A stretch of DNA of 64,000 nucleotides from assembly GCF_000949635.1 (NCBI RefSeq), contig NZ_BAFN01000001.1, forward strand, positions 3,035,052 through 3,099,051, given 5' to 3'. Position 1 is the stretch's first letter, and each line of letters begins with the position of its first letter. Origin of the DNA: Candidatus Brocadia sinica JPN1 (GTDB lineage: Bacteria > Planctomycetota > Brocadiia > Brocadiales > Brocadiaceae). This document shows positions 58,743 through 64,000 of the stretch, piece by piece. The notes under the pieces are model-generated. The model had not been told where the DNA came from, searched no databases, and worked only from the letters and a program-made list of their open reading frames with translations. A program made the position numbers and the translations under genes.

Positions 58743-59333
58743 ATGAGTACGATTAAGAAAGTCGTAAATATTGCCAAAAAGAAATTAGGCCGCAGTGTGA
58801 ATGAGGCGAAGGATTGGATAAGACAGGAAATCAAAAAGCTTACCGAAGGCGAAATCACACTAACGGAAGGTTTTATTAATGACTGCATCAGCGAATTCAC
58901 ACAAAACCATTCGGTCGAATTACATGATGGGTGTCTTGTATACAGTGGAGAAAACCTTATACCGGTTGCAAAGAAAATTGAGGTTACGTGTGCGTATGAT
59001 TCGTGCGATTTTCGTAACGATACGAAGGCGATAATCATCAAACTCTTAGACCTCAAACCTTTTTACCTGAAACCGGCATTACTTGCGCTCCCCATAAAAT
59101 TTCCATTTATAAAAACTTCAAAGAATGCAGAGGACACAAGATTGGTCACCTGCCATCTGAACGAAATCCCTTCACTCAAGGACAACAAGATACTGAACAG
59201 CCCATTTATGAAGTATCTCACGATAGAATACCTGAAATGCGAAGAGGGCAAGGTCACGATAAAACTGGGGAGGGCAGGAACCCTGGAAGACGTTATCAAT
59301 GATGCTGTGGCAATTGTATCAAAACAGGAATAA
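58743..59333 (+). CDS. Hypothetical protein, unknown family
   Basis: 196 residues from ATG 58743, with GGAAGG upstream (the frame is open earlier into a repeat). A basic N-terminal helix (KKVVNIAKKKLGRSVNEAKDWI) is followed by an alpha/beta region with PLKPFYLKPALLAL-type hydrophobic stretches. I recognise no family. It is preceded by repeats on both sides, so it may be a recent mobile cargo or simply isolated. Confidence 0.5.
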   Translation: MSTIKKVVNIAKKKLGRSVNEAKDWIRQEIKKLTEGEITLTEGFINDCISEFTQNHSVELHDGCLVYSGENLIPVAKKIEVTCAYDSCDFRNDTKAIIIKLLDLKPFYLKPALLALPIKFPFIKTSKNAEDTRLVTCHLNEIPSLKDNKILNSPFMKYLTIEYLKCEEGKVTIKLGRAGTLEDVINDAVAIVSKQE

Positions 59334-59537
59334 TTTGAATCGTTGGGTTTCGCTTCGCTCAACGCAAACTCAATAATTTGAAAACAGGTCTATATTTTCT
59401 GACAGTCTGTTGACTTTCCATTTCAATTCTGCTAGCTTTAAAATATAATTTCCCTGATGGGACTTGATTATGTTACAATGATTCACCGAAAATTCAGAGA
59501 AATACATAAATAATGACTTTAAAACGGAAGATAAATT

Positions 59538-59771
59538 ATGAAATTACTTAATTGTCGGATTTTACTCAGGAAGGAACCAGAGGGCGGTTATACAGTAATT
59601 GTTCCTAGTTTGCCAGGCTGTATTACATATGGAGATACTATTGATGAGGCAATCAAAATGGCAAAAGAAGCAATTGGGCTGTATATAGAAAGTTTGAAAA
59701 CACATGGTGAAGAAATACCTACCGAGGAGGATACCTTAGAATATACCTTAACGATAAAATCTCATGCCTAA
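59538..59771 (+). CDS. hicB: HicB-family antitoxin
   Basis: 77 residues. The partial RNase H-like fold of HicB is clear: ILLRKEPEGGYTVIVPSLPGCITYGDTIDEAI and AKEAIGLYIESLKTHGEEIP. There is no C-terminal DNA-binding helix as in long HicB. It is paired with a frameshifted hicA that starts 8 bases inside its end. Confidence 0.9.
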   Translation: MKLLNCRILLRKEPEGGYTVIVPSLPGCITYGDTIDEAIKMAKEAIGLYIESLKTHGEEIPTEEDTLEYTLTIKSHA

Positions 59772-59992
59772 ACTTTCCCCCTCTTACTCCTCAACAGGTC
59801 ATTAAGCTCATTGAAAGAAAAGGGTTTATTCTTGATAGGACAAAAGGCAGTCATCATATTTACTACCACCCAGAAAACAAAAGAAGGGTTGTTATCCCAT
59901 TTCATAAAAAAGACCTGCCTATAGGAACCTTGCATGAAATTTTAAAACAAGCAGGTATAAGTCGGGAAGAAATACACGAACTTCTGAAATAA
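59764..59992 (+). pseudogene. hicA: HicA toxin, frameshifted at codon 5
   Basis: The frame PPLTPQQVIKLIERKGF...TKGSHHIYYHPENKRR...IPFHKKDL is a complete HicA double-stranded-RNA-binding-domain toxin with its catalytic His. It is out of frame with the ATG at 59764. One extra T in CTTTCCCCCTC separates the start (MPKL) from the rest. No other start codon lies upstream in that frame, so the toxin is likely inactive unless this is a sequence error. Confidence 0.7.
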
Positions 59993-59998
59993 TAATTC

Positions 59999-60103
59999 AA
60001 AATGCTTATTGAGTTTGCTCAGCAAATATCAATATATTGTACTGACACTCCCCAAAATACCCCTGCTAATGATAATTTGCTGTGTGAACTCAATAAGCAT
60101 TTT
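59999..60103. repeat. Large imperfect hairpin (29-bp arms)
   Basis: AAAATGCTTATTGAGTTTGC...CACAGCAAAT arms (about 26 of 29 pairs) surround a 47-base loop; the right arm runs into TTTTTT. It may act as a terminator. The left arm occurs alone near 31427-31455. Confidence 0.6.
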
Positions 60104-60206
60104 TTGTAATAAGCTGTAGTGTTTTAGGGGCAAGCACGTTCCAAACGATTATACCCATACACTTCTTGGTGCTCTTGTGGGTAATTTTTAGGGAGCACAT
60201 GCGCCG
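60101..60206 (+). pseudogene. Fragment of the split glycine-zipper gene (1)
   Basis: Nearly matches 58103-58210 of the split gene (TAATAAGCTGTAGTG, CAAGCACGTTCCAAACG, CTCTTGTGGGTAATTTT), with small losses that destroy the frame. Confidence 0.75.
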
Positions 60207-60435
60207 GGGGTAGAGTAGGGCCGCATCTTAAAAGTTAAATAATCATACTTTTATTTAATAATATTTAACAGGTTGTCCGGGAATTCAACGACAGCCACAA
60301 GCGATGTGACCCTGTGAACTTCTCTATGCCATGTTTATCAGTAATTTTCCATTGACAAATATTTTACAATTAAGTAAACATAAACAAATGCGTACAGTAA
60401 AGCAAAAAGATTGAAATAATTACGGAGTTAAAATT

Positions 60436-60615
60436 ATGATAACGATAAAGAAAGAAGCGCTGGAAGTAATTTCCAGGCTGCCTGATTCAGCTAATATGGA
60501 CGATATTATGTATCATCTTTATGTTTTAGATAAAATTAGAAAAGGGCAAGAAGCGATAAAAGACGGTAAAATCATTTCAGTTGAAGAATTGAAAAAAGAA
60601 ATGAAATCATGGTAG
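60436..60615 (+). CDS. Antitoxin of ParE/RelE-type module
   Basis: 59 residues (MITIKKEALEVISRLPDSAN...ISVEELKKEMKSW), typical of small antitoxins that precede ParE-family toxins. The gene overlaps the toxin start by 7 bases (ATGGTAG). Antitoxin binding to its promoter would regulate both. Confidence 0.7.
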   Translation: MITIKKEALEVISRLPDSANMDDIMYHLYVLDKIRKGQEAIKDGKIISVEELKKEMKSW

Positions 60616-60893
60616 TCTGGTCTATTCCTGCAAAACAGGATTTGAAGGAGATATATGATTACATAGCAAGAGACTCGAAATATTATGCAGAAAAGGTTTC
60701 GCAAGGCATTGTAGAAAAATCTGAACTGTTACATAAATTTCCCAAAATTGGAAGAGTTGTTCCCGAAATTGGCGAAGCGAATATTCGGGAAGTGATTGTC
60801 TACTCATATCGTCTTATCTACGAAGTATCATCCGATAAAATTGAAATTCTCACACTAATTCATTGCAAGCAGGATTTTTCATCGGCAAGTTAA
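60609..60893 (+). CDS. ParE/RelE-superfamily toxin
   Basis: 94 residues: WSIPAKQDLKEIYDYIARDS, KFPKIGRVVPEIGEANIREV and YRLIYEVSSDKIEILTLIH, the standard ParE fold. It inhibits gyrase in characterised members; RelE-type mRNA cleavage is the alternative. The intact pair follows a hairpin repeat and a gene fragment. Confidence 0.88.
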   Translation: MVVWSIPAKQDLKEIYDYIARDSKYYAEKVSQGIVEKSELLHKFPKIGRVVPEIGEANIREVIVYSYRLIYEVSSDKIEILTLIHCKQDFSSAS

Positions 60894-61092
60894 ATCTTTT
60901 TATTCATAATTGCCTTGAGTGCTTTAACTGATTTTTGATAATCGTCACCACTGCCTCCTCTATCAACATAAAAAAATCAATGCTTCGCTTAATTTATCAG
61001 CGCGATTCTTTGCTTAATTACAGCAGGCTCAAGTTTGCATGTCTGTGCGTAACTGCACACAAGCAGGCAACATTAACCCACTGATGGAAATT

Positions 61093-61296
61093 ATCAAATA
61101 TAAATTTAATCCCGAAAGACACAGCTTAAATTAAGGGTATTTATCGGTTGGTCCGATATTGCCCGCCAATCGGGAGAAGCAACCCTTAATGCTGCCGTCC
61201 TTACCGCCGTTTTAAAATCGGCTCCACATCTATGGACGACCTTAAAGACCTTTCTTGACGAAGGGAGAGTGAATAAAGAATCACTGCAAAAACTTC
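61093..61296 (+). pseudogene. Fragment of the split glycine-zipper gene (2)
   Basis: About 200 bases matching 57663-57876 of the split gene (CGCCAATCGGGAGAAGCA, TAAAATCGGCTCCACATC, GACGAAGGGAGAGTGAAT). A stop codon and small deletions near its 5' end show it is decayed. The bases 60894-61092 before it hold nothing else supportable. Confidence 0.8.
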
Positions 61297-61298
61297 GG

Positions 61299-61412
61299 CG
61301 GGTTCAGGTTTATAACCTGAACCCATGAATTTATATGGAGAATAGCGCTGTATACAATCGATAGCAAAGTAAGCAGTATAAAGCATGGGTTCAAGTTGAA
61401 AACTTGAACCCG
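61299..61412. mobile_element. Double-hairpin element with GGGTTCA ends
   Basis: 114 bases bounded by CGGGTTCAGGTT...AACCTGAACCC and GGGTTCAAGTTG...AACTTGAACCCG, both perfect palindromes, with the outer ends forming an inverted repeat. It sits inside the fragment of the split gene (the sequence resumes as AGTTTTTAAAAATGTTG), so it is likely a small non-autonomous insertion. Confidence 0.55.
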
Positions 61413-61455
61413 CGGATGAAGTTTTTAAAAATGTTGACCACTATCGCCATTGCCT

Positions 61456-61602
61456 TGCCTTTTTAACACAGGGAACAGACTGGAAATACTGAAAGGCAAC
61501 CGCAAAGGTCAATTTAGTATCAGAATCAATGATCAGTGGCGCATCTGTTTCATATGGCGGGACGTGGATGCCTATGAAGTAGAAATAGCGGACTATCATT
61601 AG
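61456..61602 (+). pseudogene. higB: HigB toxin remnant (C-terminal half)
   Basis: The frame GNRLEILKGNRKGQFSIRIN, DQWRICFIWRDVDAYEVEIA ends at TAG 61600-61602 and is the C-terminal half of RelE-family HigB. The N-terminal half is replaced by a fragment of the split gene. HigA follows 13 bases later. Confidence 0.7.
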
Positions 61603-61615
61603 AGAGAGGTGTGTC

Positions 61616-61918
61616 ATGAAGAAAAAGTTACATCCTGTACATCCCGGCGAAGTCCTTTTGGAAGAATTCCTCAAGCCAATGGATATAAGTCAGAACAGCC
61701 TCGCGCTTAATATTGGTGTGCCAGCGCGGAGGATTAATGAAATTGTCCTTGGCAAGCGTGGAGTAACTGCTGATACTGCCCTCAGACTCGCAAGGTTTTT
61801 TGGAACATCTGCGGAGTTCTGGCTTGGTTTGCAAGCACAGTACGATTTAGATGTTACTGCTGAGAAGCTTGGCGAACGATTGGAGCAGGAAGTACAGAGA
61901 TATACGAAGGTTGGATAA
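61616..61918 (+). CDS. higA: HigA-type antitoxin (XRE family)
   Basis: 100 residues: HPGEVLLEEFLKPMDISQNS, LNIGVPARRINEIVLGKRGV (HTH), FFGTSAEFWLGLQAQYDL. A full-length HigA (VapI-like). Its toxin partner just upstream is truncated, so this antitoxin is orphaned. Confidence 0.9.
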   Translation: MKKKLHPVHPGEVLLEEFLKPMDISQNSLALNIGVPARRINEIVLGKRGVTADTALRLARFFGTSAEFWLGLQAQYDLDVTAEKLGERLEQEVQRYTKVG

Positions 61919-61944
61919 AGCTGAAAAACCAGCATTCCGAAGTC

Positions 61945-62075
61945 TTTATCACGGGAAGATGAGAGAAGAAATATTTTCAGTGATCATGATGGCCGCATTT
62001 CGTTTCTGAAAATTTTGGGAAAAATGTCGGACAGGTTTGAGGTTGAAGTTTATGCCTATGTTCTCATGAATACTA
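61945..62075 (+). pseudogene. REP-associated tyrosine transposase remnant
   Basis: With one frameshift the sequence reads EEIFS / DHDGRISFLKILGKMSDRF, EVEVYAYVLMNT, matching the start of IS200-like Y1 transposases (normally followed by HYHLL). Only about 40 codons remain. Confidence 0.55.
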
Positions 62076-62138
62076 AATCGTGGTTTATTAATCTATCTTT
62101 TATGGGGTACAGGTTGGTGTAACAATCAAGAAATCGGA

Positions 62139-62402
62139 TTACCATTTATAGACATCCTTTCTAAGTCGAACATGATAAATAACTACGGCCTTATTTTCAG
62201 TGTCAACCTGATAAATTACACGATAATCTCCAATTCGCAAACGATAGCTTGTCTCCGAGCCTTTCATTTTTCTGGATTGAACTGGAAAAGGGTTATCAGC
62301 AAGTCCTCCAATAGCATCAAGAATCTTTGGAATGAATTGTCTGTCAATTTTTCTCAGATCGTGTTCTAACGAACCTCTTGGCTCAATTTTATAAGAGCCC
62401 AT
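62139..62402 (-). CDS. RelE-family toxin
   Basis: 87 residues: LEHDLRKIDRQFIPKILDAI, SETSYRLRIGDYRVIYQVDT, VVIYHVRLRKDVYKW. Typical RelE fold with the basic catalytic residues. It would cleave mRNA on the ribosome. It overlaps its antitoxin gene by 14 bases, intact pair. Confidence 0.9.
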   Translation of the reverse strand: MGSYKIEPRGSLEHDLRKIDRQFIPKILDAIGGLADNPFPVQSRKMKGSETSYRLRIGDYRVIYQVDTENKAVVIYHVRLRKDVYKW

Positions 62403-62574
62403 CGGCTTTTAACCTTTTTTTAAGTTCTTCAAGACTAATAGCTGGTTCGTTTTTGCGCTCTGCTATGACTGTTAGATCGTGAATATCTTCTAACAGCTCT
62501 TCATAATCCTCAAGCGGTAAAATAACAGCTGTCTTGTTACCTGATTCATCTACTATAAATTGAGTGTCCATCAT
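62389..62574 (-). CDS. Phd/YefM-like antitoxin
   Basis: 61 residues: TQFIVDESGNKTAVILPLED, YEELLEDIHDLTVIAERKNE, then an acidic ISLEELKKRLKADG tail. This is the usual short antitoxin upstream of a RelE-type toxin; it starts with Met-Met. Confidence 0.82.
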   Translation of the reverse strand: MMDTQFIVDESGNKTAVILPLEDYEELLEDIHDLTVIAERKNEPAISLEELKKRLKADGLL

Positions 62575-62769
62575 TCACTCCTTTCGTAAAGCGCTTTAAA
62601 TCAAATAGGGAAAAATCAATGAACTGAATATATCAAGGCCTTTTACCGCTGTCAAGCAAGTATAATTCATAGTTACCAGGATGCCTGAGAATAGAGATTT
62701 TTGGGCCATGCAGGAGTCATGGTCAATGAAAGGGGCAAGATATAAGGGATCTTCATATTCCAATCGTAA

Positions 62770-62794
62770 TGAAAGGTTCTTCAGAAGGCGTCCT
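62770..62794 (+). pseudogene. Fragment of the split glycine-zipper gene (3)
   Basis: Short identity with 57884-57908 (GAAAGGTTCTTCAGAAGG). The bases 62575-62769 before it contain no supported gene. Confidence 0.6.
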
Positions 62795-62803
62795 GTTTGC
62801 TGT

Positions 62804-62952
62804 AGCTTGGATTAAGCGATAACGAATCCACCTTTCCCTGGTTGCGTGCGTTTACGCACAGGCAGACTGGAAATATTATTGGTGGATTCGGCGTAAAAAC
62901 CAACGCCTTAATTGTTCGATTGAGCCTCACGACGAAGTCCACCCTACTCATA
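62804..62952 (-). repeat. Dispersed element (inverted copy of 4078-4178)
   Basis: In reverse it reads GAGTAGGGTGG...GGCGTTGGTTTTTACGCCG...AATCCAAGC. It is longer than the 4078-4178 copy because of an internal insert that includes a GCGTGCG...CGCAC palindrome. It separates fragments 3 and 4 of the split gene. Confidence 0.7.
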
Positions 62953-63004
62953 ATTTAAGTACAACCAAAACGGAAGGTATTAACATTCCGTTACTGAAAA
63001 GAAG
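62952..63004 (+). pseudogene. Fragment of the split glycine-zipper gene (4)
   Basis: Matches 58404-58456 of the split gene (AAAACGGAAGGTATTAACATT and flanking bases; four or five differences). Confidence 0.7.
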
Positions 63005-63170
63005 CCGTTTGTTACTACTGATAGGGAATTCTTGAAAATTTCCGAGGAAATGGATTTGGTACTATACGATGGAAAAGTTTAATGAGTTTCTGTTTGACAA
63101 TTAATTATAAGATGTATAACATCAAATAAGACATAGCTAATAAATCATATATAGATATTGAGGTAAGACA

Positions 63171-63473
63171 ATGAAGACATTAGTAAGTGATCGGGGGCAA
63201 GTAGTTATTCCAAAAAAGATACGGGAAACTATCCATATCGGCAAAGGTGATGAGTTGGAGGTTGAGGTTGTCGGAGAGACCATTGTTTTAAAGCCAATCA
63301 GGAGATTTAAAGCCAATAAGTGGCAGGATTATGCCGGAATAGGAGAAGGGATTGTGTCCGCCCATCTTAAGGACAAGAAACTTGCAAAAGATATGAATCT
63401 GCCTGTTATAACCGATGATCCTGAATTTAAGAGCGTCGGAAATATTATTAAAGTCATACCATTAACATCATAA
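63171..63473 (+). CDS. AbrB-type antitoxin fused to the tail of a PIN (VapC) domain
   Basis: 100 residues. Residues 1-45 are a complete AbrB/SpoVT swapped-hairpin (MKTLVSDRGQVVIPKKIRET, IGKGDELEVEV). A VapB-like linker follows (KANKWQDYAGIGEGIVSAHL). The last 25 residues (NLPVITDDPEFKSVGNIIKV) match the C-terminal strand and acidic motif of VapC PIN nucleases. An internal deletion between vapB and vapC probably made this chimera. It lacks the catalytic PIN core, so it is probably only DNA-binding. Confidence 0.7.
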   Translation: MKTLVSDRGQVVIPKKIRETIHIGKGDELEVEVVGETIVLKPIRRFKANKWQDYAGIGEGIVSAHLKDKKLAKDMNLPVITDDPEFKSVGNIIKVIPLTS

Positions 63474-63737
63474 GAGACCGGTATTATATGAATATCGCTG
63501 AAGATTTTTTATGAGGAACTCTGAATTAAGCACAGAGTAAAGCAGTTATCTCCAAAGGTTCAATCGAGATTAGTTGGAGTGGAAATAGGGATTAAATGAA
63601 AATGATTAAAAGAGAGGACATAGTATCTGAGAGGGGTAGGTCATCCTTGATTAGTGATTTAATTTTTTTCCCGTAACAATTAGTCAGGCAATTAAGATGT
63701 CACCATATCTGATTTTAATTTGACAGGGGTACAAAAT

Positions 63738-63802
63738 GGGCAAGCACGTTCCAAACGATTATACCTGCATCCTTACGCCGTTTTAAAATCGGCTCCCCAT
63801 CA
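63738..63802 (+). pseudogene. Fragment of the split glycine-zipper gene (5), rearranged
   Basis: Two non-adjacent pieces of the gene, GGGCAAGCACGTTCCAAACG (58130 region) and CGCCGTTTTAAAATCGGCTC (57783 region), are joined in the wrong order with 8 bases between. The bases 63474-63737 contain no supported gene. Confidence 0.7.
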
Positions 63803-63845
63803 TACGGAAGCACTTTACAAAGAAACGAATAAGAATTTTGATGAA

Positions 63846-64000
63846 ATGAAAAAGAGTGTTATGGACTTGTCATACCAGCTTGGCAGATTAAGAGGTAATC
63901 GCATAATGCCGCTCAGTGAAATTCTAATTGCTGAATTGGGTAGGGTGCCGGAAGATGTTCAAAATATCCTCTTGTCTTTAAAGGATGTTTGGATCAAATC
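63846..64000 (+). CDS. Possible gene running off the right edge
   Basis: An open frame from ATG 63846 (MKKSVMDLSYQLGRLRGNRI...) extends to the edge for 51 codons without a stop. It is open upstream into fragment 5, so the true start is unclear. Composition looks protein-like (helical, charged). No family can be named. Confidence 0.35.
   Translation, partial: MKKSVMDLSYQLGRLRGNRIMPLSEILIAELGRVPEDVQNILLSLKDVWIK

Overview
The window is a 64 kb chromosomal stretch from a Gram-negative bacterium: it carries TonB/ExbB/ExbD genes, secreted and lipoprotein-like products, a class A RNase P RNA and a dnaG-rpoD pair. Moderate G+C, dispersed GC-rich palindromes between genes, and many IS66/IS3 and toxin-antitoxin remnants would fit an anammox-type Planctomycetota (Brocadiales). 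That placement is inferred from overall flavour; no anammox catabolic gene is present to prove it.

Region 0-16 kb holds mostly housekeeping and stand-alone genes: a rubredoxin-like fragment, adenine deaminase, a GNAT acetyltransferase, pirin, an exported methyltransferase, two secreted carbohydrate-binding/fibronectin-like proteins (one broken by an amber codon and a frameshift), an M28 peptidase and an RluA-type pseudouridine synthase. These are followed by hflK-hflC with a HypE-like AIR-synthase paralogue, a PIG-L deacetylase, and recG behind a consensus promoter. Region 16-19 kb is a three-gene minus-strand cassette (PD-(D/E)XK-like protein, beta-CASP metallo-beta-lactamase, small protein) that resembles a nucleic-acid-targeting or defence module.

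Region 19.5-44 kb is the core: a strongly signalled 31-residue CxxC/lysine-rich peptide gene, rnpB, a zinc-ribbon coiled-coil protein, rpoD, dnaG and hisF. Next come thiS-thiG coupled to a fused SudB-SudA/NfnAB-like flavoprotein, then nrnA and a family-4 uracil-DNA glycosylase. An ExbB-ExbD-TonB set, mobB, a polyferredoxin-Mrp pair, a large sensor kinase with its sigma-54 response regulator, and moaA complete the block.

Region 44-64 kb is accessory. It contains three copies of a TA-flanked MITE and an autoregulated-looking XRE/membrane protein. A 2.4 kb IS66-type transposon with 69-bp perfect inverted repeats carries a DUF4338 (DruA-like) gene beside its transposase. An RCC1-repeat protein and a run of unknown genes follow (51.0-53.9 kb), then an ATGA-coupled AT-rich operon whose last gene is split by an IS3-family element. 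From 59.5 kb a graveyard of toxin-antitoxin modules (HicAB, ParE, HigBA, RelE/Phd-like, a VapB-VapC chimera) alternates with fragments of that same split gene. The split-gene operon with its scattered fragments, the 16.7-19.2 kb cassette and the DruA-bearing transposon are the most interesting parts.
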